Origin: Flavobacterium gawalongense | GTDB taxonomy: Bacteria; Bacteroidota; Bacteroidia; Flavobacteriales; Flavobacteriaceae | Length of the DNA stretch: 64,000 nucleotides | Assembly (NCBI RefSeq): GCF_007097265.1 | Contig: NZ_VJZP01000012.1 | Coordinates: 1 to 64,000 of the forward strand | Direction: 5' to 3' | Shown: positions 9,063 through 17,856 of the stretch, one piece after another | How positions within the stretch are numbered: position 1 is the stretch's first letter | Layout: each line of letters starts with the position of its first letter | Program-made: the position numbers and the translations under genes | Notes under the pieces: generated by a model | Seen by the model: only the letters and a program-made list of their open reading frames with translations | Databases searched by the model: none | Told to the model about the DNA's origin: nothing

Positions 9063-10028
9063 TTATTCTTTTCTAGTTTTCATCGAATTAACCCATTTTG
9101 TATATTCATCAGGATTTATACTTTCTCCACCAATATCGTTAAGTTTATTTTGTAAGGTTAAGTACATTTTATGAAGTACTATTTTATTCTCAAAAGCCAT
9201 AGTATCATTATTTGCTAATTTAGCAACTCGGTTTGATTTTAGCATTATTGCTATCACGTTTGCATCATAATATTTTATAGACAAATCTGCACATCTATCT
9301 GTAAAATCATCTAATCCAAATTTATTTTCGTAACCATTTGCCAATAAAGTCATCAAAACTGCAATAGTTTCTTTCTCAGAAAGCGGTTTAAAATATGCTC
9401 CCGTTTTTATCGCTTGTGTTTTAATTCCAAGCTCCGTCATCATAATTCCATCTGAAGGAAACTGCGCACTTGTTAATTCTACATTTAACCATTCCCCTTT
9501 TTCATCAATATGTCTAATCCAAGCATGACTTGGCCCTAAAGTCAAATATGCTTCTGCTTTTAATTCTTGGGCTACACATTTATATAGTAAAGGCAATGAA
9601 AGGCAGTTCCCTTTTTTATCTTTTATTAGGCGCGTTACAAAAGTATTTGAGAAAGAACTTTCTCCGAGAAAATCTTTAAAATCGTACTCACAATTTTTAC
9701 TCTCATTTTCAGGCGTTTTCTGGGTAATCCACATAAAAATCGCCCAGTTTTTAGCTGTTTTATATCTCTCAAATCTTTTTTTACTTATCATTAATGAACA
9801 AGAACTCGCTATTTTTTTTATGTCATTTTCAAAAGTAAAAAAGTCTAATTTGTTATCGTACCAAGCATTTTCAACTGTAAAAAGAGCTTTTTTGAAATTA
9901 AGACTATCTTTTCCTTCGAGCATGCTTTCTAATACGATATAAGCACTATTATAACTAGCGCTTTTACTTTGTGCTTGAATTTGATTAAAATAAAAGCTGA
10001 TTATTAAAATAAAAAGGAATTTCATCAT
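9063..10028 (-). CDS. Secreted transglutaminase-like protein
   Basis: A 321-aa protein with a signal peptide (1-19, ending IQAQ) and a central transglutaminase/SirB1-like core. Cys142 is in KKGNCLSLPLLY, His168 in GPSHAW, and an acidic position in WLNVELTS (about 184), in the spacing of the papain-like triad. Proteins of this family can be peptidases, transglutaminases or inactive scaffolds. It lies between the prepilin peptidase gene and the toxin gene in one operon, so it could process or cross-link the toxin or pseudopilin, but nothing in the sequence decides this. Confidence 0.55.
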   Translation of the reverse strand: MMKFLFILIISFYFNQIQAQSKSASYNSAYIVLESMLEGKDSLNFKKALFTVENAWYDNKLDFFTFENDIKKIASSCSLMISKKRFERYKTAKNWAIFMWITQKTPENESKNCEYDFKDFLGESSFSNTFVTRLIKDKKGNCLSLPLLYKCVAQELKAEAYLTLGPSHAWIRHIDEKGEWLNVELTSAQFPSDGIMMTELGIKTQAIKTGAYFKPLSEKETIAVLMTLLANGYENKFGLDDFTDRCADLSIKYYDANVIAIMLKSNRVAKLANNDTMAFENKIVLHKMYLTLQNKLNDIGGESINPDEYTKWVNSMKTRKE

Positions 10029-10033
10029 ATGTT

Positions 10034-10516
10034 TTATAACAACGTAATTTTTTGAAAATCCAACATCATATCTTTTATGATTAGTATAAATAATAGTAGG
10101 GCAGAAAATCCTGCTAAAGGAACCGTATTCTCCCGAATTATTTTTTTCAATCCCAACTGAAGTCCTATTGCAAAAATCATTGAAAATATGAAAAATAGAA
10201 TGTAGTTTTGAAGTAGGAACAGGGGAGCTATTGCCACATAAAACAATAAATCTCCTAACCCAAAATAATTTTGAAAAGGGTTTAAAAATTTTTTGGTTTT
10301 TAGACTCATATAAAGAATTAATATGCTTAATGTTAGTAAGAAAAAACCCAAATTATAAACAATAATTTTAAACAAAATTTTATTTTCATGTTGAATCACG
10401 TAAAAAGAGAAAAGGAAAATAGCTAAAGGTAATCCCACATGAATTCTCCTGTATTTCCAATCTTGAAAAAACACAGCCAACAAACAAAATAATAAACCTA
10501 TGTATGCTACTCTCAA
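10034..10516 (-). CDS. Prepilin peptidase (A24 family, short form)
   Basis: A 160-aa polytopic membrane protein that keeps both catalytic aspartates of A24 prepilin peptidases: Asp19 in QDWKYRRI and Asp89 in the FGLGD motif (GxGD). At this size it lacks the N-terminal methylase/zinc domain of full GspO/PilD. It should cleave the leaders of the four pseudopilins encoded just upstream. It begins one base after the gspG-like stop. Confidence 0.82.
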   Translation of the reverse strand: MRVAYIGLLFCLLAVFFQDWKYRRIHVGLPLAIFLFSFYVIQHENKILFKIIVYNLGFFLLTLSILILYMSLKTKKFLNPFQNYFGLGDLLFYVAIAPLFLLQNYILFFIFSMIFAIGLQLGLKKIIRENTVPLAGFSALLLFILIIKDMMLDFQKITLL

Positions 10517-10517
10517 T

Positions 10518-10952
10518 TTATTCTTTTGTTACTTCGTTCAGCATTTGTTTATTGTCAATTTCCCATGTATTGAAACTTCCATCACTATCTAAATCAGATG
10601 CAGCAGTTGCTCTTGCTGAAAAGGAATCATTAGAAGCTTCAATAATTTCGATTTTATACACTGCTTGACCACCTTCATCAACTGTCAATTCCTGTTCAAA
10701 GCCTAGTTCCTCTAAGTTACTTGAATATTTAGAATGTCTGTAGAAATAACTTTTTTCTAAACCATAGATTTGATTAAGCATCGCTTGTGCTTCAATAGCT
10801 TTTGCCTGAGCTATAACCGATGTTTGGTTAGGCAACACCATTAATAATAGTATTCCAATGATACACAATACAATCAAAATCTCCGTCAAAGAGTATGCTT
10901 TTACCGAAGCTTTTTTAGTGTTTTGTAACTGTTTTTTAATCTTGTCTAACAT
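10518..10952 (-). CDS. gspG: Major pseudopilin, GspG-like
   Basis: A 144-aa type IV prepilin. A 19-residue basic leader ends VKA, with predicted cleavage before Tyr20. Glu24 sits at mature position +5, followed by the hydrophobic helix EILIVLCIIGILLLMV. The C-terminal part ends with an acidic DSDGSFNTWEID segment like the calcium-binding loop of GspG. This is the expected main subunit of the pseudopilus. The downstream prepilin peptidase supports processing. Confidence 0.85.
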   Translation of the reverse strand: MLDKIKKQLQNTKKASVKAYSLTEILIVLCIIGILLLMVLPNQTSVIAQAKAIEAQAMLNQIYGLEKSYFYRHSKYSSNLEELGFEQELTVDEGGQAVYKIEIIEASNDSFSARATAASDLDSDGSFNTWEIDNKQMLNEVTKE

Positions 10953-11025
10953 CGTTGTCTGATTTTATTTATTAAAAATAGTTAATTTTAATGATACAAA
11001 AATACACATTGTAACCAAATGATTG

Positions 11026-12147
11026 TTAATTTTTTATTATTTTACTTAAATCAAACATTGGAGCATACATAGAAATCATAATTACCCCCACAATTATCCC
11101 AATAACAATAATAATCATGGGTTCTAAAATGACACCAATCATTTTTGTTTGATGACTAATTTCCTCATTGTATTGTTCTGTTAATCGCTCAAACATTGTT
11201 TCCAACTGATTGACTTGTTCTGCAACTTCAATCATAGAAACCATTTTGTTTTCAAACACATTATGTTTTTTTAAACTTTCATTTAAAGATGCACCGCGAG
11301 TTATGTCCTCTTTTATTTCTTCAATTGCAACTTCAATAGGATAAAAGCTTATCATTTTTGCCGTTAATGATAATGAACTTATCAATGTAGTTTTAGAAGT
11401 AATCAATAAATTCATTGCCTGACAAAAACGAGAAATATAAATTTTTCGGATTAAATTCCCGAAATAGGGAATTTTCAGTATTAATGTTCCTGTAAAGGCT
11501 CTATAACTTTGTTTCTCTTTTAATAAAGCGTGTGCTATTATTAACCCTACTATTACCCCTATCACAACCGTAAAAATTGTTCCTGAATGATTCGATATTT
11601 TTATAATAATCTGGGTGCTTTTTGGCAATTCACTTCCAAATTGCTTAAATACCGAGCTAAACATCGGTACTACTTTATTTAGCATAAAATAGAGTACTAG
11701 AAAGGTCACTAACATGACAATAGCCGGATACGTCAATACCGAAACGATCTGTCTTTTCATCTGAATCTTTCGGTTGAAATATTTCTGCAATTCGCCTAAT
11801 ACCTCTTCCAGCTTTCTTGTCTCTTCTCCAATTTGAATGCTGTAATATTCATAGGCCGAAAATTGGTTGGTTTCCCGCATTGATTCATAAATACTTTTCC
11901 CATCAACTACTTTATCTTTGATTTGAACAATCATTTCTTTCTCAAAGTTAGTATTGGATTGATTACTCAATATTTCCAGTGCTTTTTTAAAATCGACACC
12001 AGACTTTAAAAGCATTCCCAGTTCTCTATAGAATACTTCTTTTTTCTTATCCGAGAGTTTCTTAGAAAACTGGAACTGACCCGTTTCTATCTTGAAATCC
12101 GTTTTCTCTGATTTGTTCGCTTTGTATGTACTTAAATCTAAACTCAT
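11026..12147 (-). CDS. gspF: Inner-membrane platform protein GspF/PilC
   Basis: A 373-aa protein with two T2SSF domains (about 38-160 and 240-360) and three transmembrane helices (about 143-163, 190-212 and 342-364). Typical motifs are FYRELGMLLKSGVDFKKALE in the first domain and FCQAMNLLITSKTTLISSLS in the second. It is the polytopic platform component that works with GspE. Its start overlaps the GspJ-like stop by one base. A 73-bp gap separates it from gspG. Confidence 0.9.
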   Translation of the reverse strand: MSLDLSTYKANKSEKTDFKIETGQFQFSKKLSDKKKEVFYRELGMLLKSGVDFKKALEILSNQSNTNFEKEMIVQIKDKVVDGKSIYESMRETNQFSAYEYYSIQIGEETRKLEEVLGELQKYFNRKIQMKRQIVSVLTYPAIVMLVTFLVLYFMLNKVVPMFSSVFKQFGSELPKSTQIIIKISNHSGTIFTVVIGVIVGLIIAHALLKEKQSYRAFTGTLILKIPYFGNLIRKIYISRFCQAMNLLITSKTTLISSLSLTAKMISFYPIEVAIEEIKEDITRGASLNESLKKHNVFENKMVSMIEVAEQVNQLETMFERLTEQYNEEISHQTKMIGVILEPMIIIVIGIIVGVIMISMYAPMFDLSKIIKN

Positions 12148-12632
12148 TATTCTTTTATTGCTTGTAACAATTCATTAGCGTATACCCTTTTGTAGAATTT
12201 TAAATCCATTTCTCTTTCATTTACCTCTACGTTCAATTTTAATTTTTGAAAAACAATTCTTTGGGATTTATTTTTAACTGAGTCAATAACAATTTGATTC
12301 AATTTGATTTTGAATGTATCAATAAATGCTTCTTTACTCCGCAAGATATATTCTTCCTGAAAATTGTATTTTACGGTTTCACCTGCATATCCATTAAAAA
12401 TCACTTCATTTTCGATAACCTCCATTTTTTCATTTTCAAAAATATCTTTATTAACACTATAGGTTAATCTGTTGAGATCATTAACCAATTCATTTTGATT
12501 TTTATAATCTAACATCCGTTCTGTTACAATTGAAAAAATCACAAAAACTATCCCCATGATAATAGCTGTAATTGCCATACTGACAATAGCTTCGATTAGT
12601 GAAAATGCGGGAATCGAATTTTTGTTATTCAT
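12147..12632 (-). CDS. Minor pseudopilin, GspJ-like
   Basis: I chose the Met at 12632, which gives a 9-residue leader MNNKNSIPA, then FSLIEA with Phe at +1 and Glu at +5, followed by a hydrophobic helix. In-frame starts at 12647 and 12662 only lengthen the leader. The mature part (about 150 aa) is beta-rich, as in GspJ/GspH minor pseudopilins. It overlaps the GspI-like gene upstream by 8 bp and gspF downstream by 1 bp. The letter assignment is from order and size. Confidence 0.75.
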   Translation of the reverse strand: MNNKNSIPAFSLIEAIVSMAITAIIMGIVFVIFSIVTERMLDYKNQNELVNDLNRLTYSVNKDIFENEKMEVIENEVIFNGYAGETVKYNFQEEYILRSKEAFIDTFKIKLNQIVIDSVKNKSQRIVFQKLKLNVEVNEREMDLKFYKRVYANELLQAIKE

Positions 12633-12972
12633 TATTGGTTTGAACATAAAAAGTTTTTTCAAACTGAAACTGTGTGCTGTCTTTGTATTGTATTGTTATC
12701 TTTTTCAGGCCATTATTGATATTTTCTTCTTCCATAATAAGATTTTCATCATCACCTTCATACAGTAAGGAATCGGTTTTTAGCTGTGCTAAAAAAAACA
12801 ATTCATTCGCCTTGTTTTGTGTATCATAAAACTTTGTGGCTGTTCTAGGTGTAAAAACAGCTGCAAAAATCATGACGGCAAAATACAAACATACCGAGAT
12901 TATAGTCAAGGCTATCATAGATTCTAAGATAGAATTTGCTTTTACGCTACAATACCTTTTTAAGAATACCAT
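12625..12972 (-). CDS. Minor pseudopilin, GspI-like
   Basis: I chose the Met at 12972 because it gives the prepilin leader MVFLKRYCSVKA with cleavage before Asn13 and Glu17 at +5 (NSILESMIALTIISV). A longer frame reaches 13035, but its extra residues overlap the preceding gene and spoil the leader. The mature protein is about 103 aa, within the size range of GspI. It overlaps the GspK-like gene by 26 bp. Confidence 0.72.
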   Translation of the reverse strand: MVFLKRYCSVKANSILESMIALTIISVCLYFAVMIFAAVFTPRTATKFYDTQNKANELFFLAQLKTDSLLYEGDDENLIMEEENINNGLKKITIQYKDSTQFQFEKTFYVQTNNE

Positions 12973-14188
12973 ATTCAGTTTTTTTTGTATTAAACAATGG
13001 AATTGCAATAAAATAACCCGGTCGTTTGGTCGCATTAATTTCTATATCGGCTATGATGTTGTCATAATTGGAAGACTGGGTTTTATGAAAAAATCGATTG
13101 GTATATACTGAGCCATACACCTTACTTTTTAAAAACAATTTTCCGGAACAATAAATATCTCCAAAAACTAATCCTTCTTCTTCAATCTCTATGCTATTTT
13201 TATCTATCATTTCCAATGGATTTCCAAACAACACTATCGCACCTGTTATTTTACTTTCCTTTTTTATTTTAATTTTACCCTCTTCGGCGCTTTCATTATA
13301 AACACATACCACTGACGGATAATTTAATGTTACTTTTTGCTCCAGTTCAATTCCTTTTGTGGCAAAAGCCTGAACTGTGCCTTTAAACCCCTCTTCGAAT
13401 GTAATTTTTGGTGCGATGAGAATAACGTCTTCTAAAACGGTATTTTTTCTAACCCGAATAGAATCTTTAGAGCGCAAAATGAAGTTGCCTTTAAAAATCA
13501 CATTGCTAACAATTGAATTTACCTGAATTTCTTTAGTTTCATTAAAAAAGGAATTATAATACAATGAGTCTCTGGGTTTGTCAACTTCCGAAAGCCCTAT
13601 TTTATCCGCTTTAATTCCTTCAAAAATCTTCTTGAAATTTGGATTAATTTCCGGCAGATGGATTTCAGAAACAGTATTCTTTCCTTCAAGAATAAGTTGA
13701 TTGGGTTTGTTGTTGATATAAGCTGTTTCAATAAAGGTTGACGGCAGTTGGTTGTCACCAAATAACTTAACTATTCCTGAATACGAAAGAGATTTACTTA
13801 AGTTTGCCAAATGAATCGCGGTTTTATCAGTGGCAAAATAACCTACAAAATGAGCCGAGGCAACCGTGTCATTTTTCACCCAAGAATTTGCCAGGAGCAG
13901 TGTGAGCAAACCATACTGTTTTGTGCCATAAGCCCCTTCTATCCCTGAATTTTCGTCTGCCGGTATTTCGTCAGCCTCCGTTTTATTTCCCAAGGCAAAG
14001 TTCACTAAAGACTGGTTATGAATATACAATTCTTCCCGAAGATTATAATGTAAATTGAGCTGACCATATAGGTTAGCTAAATACAAAAGCGCTCCACAAA
14101 TTATGGAGACAATCAAGCATATGTAAATAGCATACAATAAACTATGAGCTTTTACCATTGGTTTTTTGTTTTGGCTGCTTTTTGTCAA
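12947..14188 (-). CDS. GspK-like large pseudopilin with bactofilin-like body
   Basis: A 413-aa protein. A short basic leader ending MVKA is followed by HSLLYAIYICLIVSIICGALLYL, of which the +5 residue is Tyr, not Glu. Lack of Glu5 is a hallmark of the tip pseudopilin GspK. The C-terminal half (about 215-370) is a string of short beta turns (IFKGNFILRSKDSIRVRKN, LEDVILIAPKITFEEGFKG, KITGAIVLFGNPLEM, VFGDIYCSGKLFLKSKVYG) resembling a right-handed beta-helix as in bactofilins. That combination is unusual for a pseudopilus tip. The start overlaps the upstream YwqK-like gene by 47 bp; a start at 14158 is also possible. Confidence 0.6.
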   Translation of the reverse strand: MTKSSQNKKPMVKAHSLLYAIYICLIVSIICGALLYLANLYGQLNLHYNLREELYIHNQSLVNFALGNKTEADEIPADENSGIEGAYGTKQYGLLTLLLANSWVKNDTVASAHFVGYFATDKTAIHLANLSKSLSYSGIVKLFGDNQLPSTFIETAYINNKPNQLILEGKNTVSEIHLPEINPNFKKIFEGIKADKIGLSEVDKPRDSLYYNSFFNETKEIQVNSIVSNVIFKGNFILRSKDSIRVRKNTVLEDVILIAPKITFEEGFKGTVQAFATKGIELEQKVTLNYPSVVCVYNESAEEGKIKIKKESKITGAIVLFGNPLEMIDKNSIEIEEEGLVFGDIYCSGKLFLKSKVYGSVYTNRFFHKTQSSNYDNIIADIEINATKRPGYFIAIPLFNTKKTEYGILKKVL

Positions 14189-14999
14189 ATAATTTTTTGA
14201 ATAATATTTTTATTTTAGAATCCCCTTTAGCAGCTTTTTTTACCTTTTCTGTTTCTTTAGCAGCTTTCTTGCTTTCTTTCCATGTTTTTTCATTTTCTTT
14301 AGCGCTCGCTTTGTAAGTAGCCAAAGTAGACGTGTTTTTTAATTCTTCTGATTCTTGCAATGTTTTTTTAGCCCTGTCTGCTTTATTGCTTTCCTGTTTT
14401 AATTTGAATTTTTCTACTTTAGATAATTTCGTTTTTTTTATAAAAACAGCACCCCTTTTATAAGTAAGAGTGTCTTTCTTTTCATAGTCAATCCATTTTC
14501 CGTTCATTACACCTCCATTATAATTCCCTTTCTCAGCAATCATTCCATTTTCATCATAACGAAAGTATTTTCCTGATTTCAAACCATTATTCCAGTACTG
14601 CGTAGTTTGTATCACACCGTTAGGATACCAAGTTTTCCAGAATCCCACTTTAAGTCCATTTTTAAATTCACCTTGTTCGGCTAATTGGTTACTATGATAC
14701 ATCTTTACAAATTTATCATGCAACAACTCCCCTACTATTCCAGCTTGTGAATTGTGAATCAATCCTCCTTTAAACCAAAAATAGATTTTGTTTTTTTTAG
14801 GGTTTACTTTCTTCTCAGTAGTGTAAAACTCATATCTGAAATTAGGGTCTGAAATCCTTTTAATGGTGTATGGATCTGAAAAAGATACTAATAAAATTGC
14901 TAAAAGAAGATATACAAAACGATACAATACTTTTGTTTTCAAAGGAGTAGAATTTATTTTTAAATAAGAGCAAGATATACTTTTAAAATTATTTTTCAA
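14142..14999 (-). CDS. YwqK/MORN-type repeat protein, first gene of secretion operon
   Basis: A 285-aa protein with an N-terminal hydrophobic segment (about 25-42), then YwqK-like repeats (EFKNGLKVGFWKTWYPNG, YWNNGLKSGKYFRYDENG, NYNGGVMNGKWIDY), and a highly charged Lys/Glu-rich C-terminal coiled region (about 195-285). YwqK-family proteins are often annotated as antitoxins, but the repeat is mainly a structural beta unit. It is the promoter-proximal gene of the operon and overlaps the GspK-like gene, so a role in the machine or its regulation is more likely than an antitoxin role. Confidence 0.6.
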   Translation of the reverse strand: MKNNFKSISCSYLKINSTPLKTKVLYRFVYLLLAILLVSFSDPYTIKRISDPNFRYEFYTTEKKVNPKKNKIYFWFKGGLIHNSQAGIVGELLHDKFVKMYHSNQLAEQGEFKNGLKVGFWKTWYPNGVIQTTQYWNNGLKSGKYFRYDENGMIAEKGNYNGGVMNGKWIDYEKKDTLTYKRGAVFIKKTKLSKVEKFKLKQESNKADRAKKTLQESEELKNTSTLATYKASAKENEKTWKESKKAAKETEKVKKAAKGDSKIKILFKKLFDKKQPKQKTNGKSS

Positions 15000-15121
15000 A
15001 TAAAATGTAAGTTTTTTAATAATAATTTTTTATTTGTTAGATTTTAAGCTCAATATTTATTAATTTTAAAATAAATTAAAAAAAATAGTTATCGTCAAAT
15101 AGCATGATTATATTAATTTTC

Positions 15122-15129
15122 TATCTTTG
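15122..15129 (+). promoter_or_regulatory. Candidate -7 box TATCTTTG
   Basis: This matches the Bacteroidota TAnnTTTG -7 consensus on the plus strand, about 105 bases before the first orphan RHS tip. No convincing TTG at -33 is visible. The surrounding 15000-15234 interval is AT-rich and must also hold the promoter of the divergent secretion operon, for which I found no clear box. Confidence 0.35.
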
Positions 15130-15234
15130 AAATGCTGAAAATTACCAATTTATGCATTTTTATGCGTATTTAAATAACATGTAAGGTCTTGTATATACTG
15201 GCTTAAGGAGTGATTAGACTACTATCCTTTTGGA

Positions 15235-16206
15235 ATGCTAATTCCCAATAGACATGGGAACTCAGGAGCATATCGATACGGATTTCAAGGCCAAGAAAAA
15301 GACGATGAGCTGAAAGGCGAAGGGAATTCGTTGAATTATACCTTTAGGATGCACGACCCACGTATTGGACGCTTCTTTGCACCAGATCCTTTATTTAAAG
15401 ACTACCCATATAACTCTTCTTATGCATTTAGTGAAAATAGAGTAATGGATGCTGTGGAATTAGAAGGACGTGAAGCGTTTTTTATTCATGGAACAATACT
15501 AGATAATATTTTTGTTAATGCCATTGGATATGGTGGTAAAGAAAATACTTATACTTTTGAAAAATTCAGTAATGGTCAAAACAAATATATAGTCAATAAT
15601 TTAAGACCAGTTCTGGGAAATAAGACTTCGAATGTTGCTTTTGAATGGGATGGTGATAATTCAGATGGAGCGAGACAGTCAGCGGCAGAACAATTAGTGG
15701 AGCATGTTTTGAAAAATAGAAAGCCAGGCGAACCAATTTCTCTTGTTGGTCATAGCCATGGCGGAAATGTAGCGATTGAAGCTGCTAATATTTTAGTTAA
15801 GAAGCATAAAATACAGGCTAATGAGATTACTGTCGTTGCTATAAACACTCCTATGCAAAAAGAGATTACTCTTGAAAATAAAGATGTGAGACTAATTGCA
15901 ATTAGCGCAAAAGGAGATTTGATTCAAGCTGCTGCGTCAGAATCAAAGTGGAGTGAAAACAATAATGTTAAAAATACAGATTTTAGTATTTTCTATGATG
16001 ATAAAGAGGGAGGATTGGATGTTGACCATGTTGGACCGTCAAGTGCAAATGTAAAAGAATGGTTGCCCAAATTAGTAAAAGAGATAAATGATCAAAAAAA
16101 GGAAAAAGCTACTTATGAAAAAAGATTAAATGCACATAAAAAAGCAAATCCTAGTGAAAAAAAAGCAGATAATAGCGGCGGAATAGCTAATCCTAGAGAT
16201 TTTTAA
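15235..16206 (+). CDS. Orphan RHS tip 1: lipase-like toxin
   Basis: A 323-aa protein. RHS homology starts at the codons DYYPF (about 15214), just after an in-frame stop, and the first Met is that of the core motif GMLIPNRHG. Residues 1-80 are RHS core ([30 protein letters not shown]). The rest is an alpha/beta-hydrolase-like domain with IHGT and the nucleophile motif GHSHGG (Ser174), plus a Lys/Ala-rich tail. It is related to the embedded toxin at 8022. As an orphan tip it lacks signal peptide and shell, so it is probably a silent reservoir unless recombined onto a full-length rhs gene. Confidence 0.78.
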   Translation: MLIPNRHGNSGAYRYGFQGQEKDDELKGEGNSLNYTFRMHDPRIGRFFAPDPLFKDYPYNSSYAFSENRVMDAVELEGREAFFIHGTILDNIFVNAIGYGGKENTYTFEKFSNGQNKYIVNNLRPVLGNKTSNVAFEWDGDNSDGARQSAAEQLVEHVLKNRKPGEPISLVGHSHGGNVAIEAANILVKKHKIQANEITVVAINTPMQKEITLENKDVRLIAISAKGDLIQAAASESKWSENNNVKNTDFSIFYDDKEGGLDVDHVGPSSANVKEWLPKLVKEINDQKKEKATYEKRLNAHKKANPSEKKADNSGGIANPRDF

Positions 16207-16208
16207 TT

Positions 16209-16745
16209 ATGAAAAAGTATTATTGTTTATTTTTTGTTATAGCAATCTTCATGTCTTCTTGTAAAAGAAAAAGAGATTGTAATGTTGAACCTATATCATT
16301 AAGTGTAATGGATACAACCAAACTTAAAGGCGATTTAATTTTTAAGAATGAAAAAGGGGTAATAGATTCATTAGTGTTATTAGATTACCATAATGGTGTT
16401 TCTAAAGAATCTATACAAACCTTAATGAATAAGACGGACTGCGAGCATAGTATAGGTTATAATTATGAATCCAGTAATGGAAATGGAATTGTTGTAGCAA
16501 GTTTGGAAAAGAATGAAGATAAAAAATATTCTTTTTCTGTAAGTGGTTTTTGTCTTTTTAAAAATTTTCCAATGAATCAAAAAGAAGTAAGTAGAGATTC
16601 ATTGTTAATTGTAAAAGTTGATAGTTGTGAGAATTCTAAATTTAAAGAATTAGCCTTTAGAAAGTTCAGACTTGAATATTTTATCACCCAAAATGGTGAT
16701 ACTTGGAAACCAATAAAATTTATATCAAAGGATTTGAAAAAATAA
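16209..16745 (+). CDS. Lipoprotein, probable immunity for tip 1
   Basis: A 178-aa protein with an SPII signal (lipobox MSSC, Cys18) and a basic KRKRDC stretch after it. The 2-base gap after the toxin gene is typical of toxin-immunity pairs, and an envelope-anchored immunity protein suits a lipase-like toxin. It is a clear paralogue of the lipoprotein at 34150-34680. The last 45 or so residues are almost the same in both (KVDSCENSKFKELAFRKF), and the similarity continues into non-coding DNA. No known family is recognised. Confidence 0.65.
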   Translation: MKKYYCLFFVIAIFMSSCKRKRDCNVEPISLSVMDTTKLKGDLIFKNEKGVIDSLVLLDYHNGVSKESIQTLMNKTDCEHSIGYNYESSNGNGIVVASLEKNEDKKYSFSVSGFCLFKNFPMNQKEVSRDSLLIVKVDSCENSKFKELAFRKFRLEYFITQNGDTWKPIKFISKDLKK

Positions 16746-16883
16746 ATAATTACGTAAACAAGAACCACTCTATAAAAGGAGTGGTTTTTATTACATTTAC
16801 ACACGTTCTTACATAGAAAAACTGGCTTCTTTTGGAATGCTAATTCCTAATAGACATGGGAACTCAGGAGCTTATCGATACGG
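16613..16883 (+). repeat. 271-bp imperfect direct repeat, copy A
   Basis: This stretch runs from the end of the lipoprotein gene through its terminator and spacer to the first 47 bases of the next RHS core. It aligns without gaps to 34548-34818 (offset 17,935) with roughly ten differences. Because it links the end of one immunity gene to the start of the next RHS tip, it marks a cassette boundary used more than once. Confidence 0.8.
16763..16786 (+). terminator. Hairpin terminator after lipoprotein gene
   Basis: Eight-base arms AACCACTC (16763-16770) and GAGTGGTT (16779-16786) are followed by a T-rich tract, 17 bases after the stop codon. The copy at 34698-34721 has one stem mismatch. Confidence 0.75.
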
Positions 16884-17715
16884 CTTCCAGGGGCAGGAAA
16901 TGGATAATGAAATCAAAGGCGAAGGAAATTCGATTAACTATACCTTTAGGATGCACGACCCTAGAGTTGGTAGGTTTTTTGCAACTGACCCACTTTTCAG
17001 AGAATATCCTCATAATAGTCCTTATGCTTTTAGTGAAAATAGGGTTATTGATGGTGTAGAATTAGAAGGGTTAGAATACTACACTGTTCATATTAAGCAA
17101 GATATAAATGGGAATAGGTCTTTGATGAAAGTTGTTTCACACAGAGATACTAAAAACGGGTACGGCGAATTAGGAAAAGGAATAGCTTATCAGTTTCACA
17201 CAGTTATACGTTCAGGGCGTAATAAAGGCTTAGAAAGTGGCTATACAATTATAAGAGAAAACCTTCATGGAATATATCAAGGAGGAGACAATCCTAAAAA
17301 GTTTTGGGAAGATATAAATCCAAAAACAGGAGATTACCCAGATGATTATCAATTCGCGCCGATTGATGAAACTGATGCTAATGGTTTACAACACGATTTG
17401 GATTATGACGATGATGAAATTGTAGGCGTTTCAGGTATTCTTGATAAGAAATCGACTAAAGCAAATAATGACTATATCGAAAGAGCTAAAAAGACGATTG
17501 CAAAATATGAAAAAGGTGGGGTAGATAATGTAACAGGGAAAAAAGTTACAAAAGAAACGAGGGATGCAGCAGCATTTGGAAAAAATGGATTTAGTTTTGC
17601 TGAATATTTTAAAGATCAGCCTGCCACAGATATAGATACTTCAAAATTTGTACTACCAGATGAAAGAACTGAAAGTAAGGTAAAAGTGGATAATACAAGA
17701 GTTATAAAAAAATAG
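16837..17715 (+). CDS. Orphan RHS tip 2 (element copy 1): phospholipase-A2-like toxin
   Basis: A 292-aa protein. Residues 1-80 are RHS core beginning at MLIPNRHG; the remainder is the toxin. A PLA2-like signature is visible: [17 protein letters not shown] (about 175-191) with the His186-Asp187 pair and Tyr190 of the HDxxY motif, followed by KANNDYI (Asp212), as in parvovirus-type PLA2 domains. Phospholipase activity on the target membrane is therefore inferred. The first ~26 codons lie outside the duplicated unit and differ in DNA from the matching stretch before copy 2. The reading frame thus crosses the left junction of the inserted element. Confidence 0.72.
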   Translation: MLIPNRHGNSGAYRYGFQGQEMDNEIKGEGNSINYTFRMHDPRVGRFFATDPLFREYPHNSPYAFSENRVIDGVELEGLEYYTVHIKQDINGNRSLMKVVSHRDTKNGYGELGKGIAYQFHTVIRSGRNKGLESGYTIIRENLHGIYQGGDNPKKFWEDINPKTGDYPDDYQFAPIDETDANGLQHDLDYDDDEIVGVSGILDKKSTKANNDYIERAKKTIAKYEKGGVDNVTGKKVTKETRDAAAFGKNGFSFAEYFKDQPATDIDTSKFVLPDERTESKVKVDNTRVIKK

Positions 17716-17856
17716 TTTATGAAAACCTAGGTACTGTGTATAATGGATTGTAAATCAGAGGAGCGTAGAGAAAAAACAGAAGAGCCAAAAGCCAATTAAA
17801 GGAATAAAATTTAACAAAACTATTTTACCGGAAATAAAGAAGCAATAAGTTGAAAA

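Noticed and set aside
12625-13035. Longer start for the GspI-like pseudopilin.
   Set aside because: It would put 33 residues before the cleavage site and overlap the GspK-like gene by 89 bp; the start at 12972 gives a normal leader.
14142-14999. YwqK-like gene as a true antitoxin.
   Set aside because: No toxin partner next to it; it is the first gene of the secretion operon and overlaps the pseudopilin gene, so the antitoxin name is only a family label.
17743-17799. An 18-codon frame (MDCKSEERREK...) between the PLA2-like tip and its immunity gene.
   Set aside because: Too short and without family; it may be a remnant of an earlier immunity lipoprotein, but this cannot be shown.
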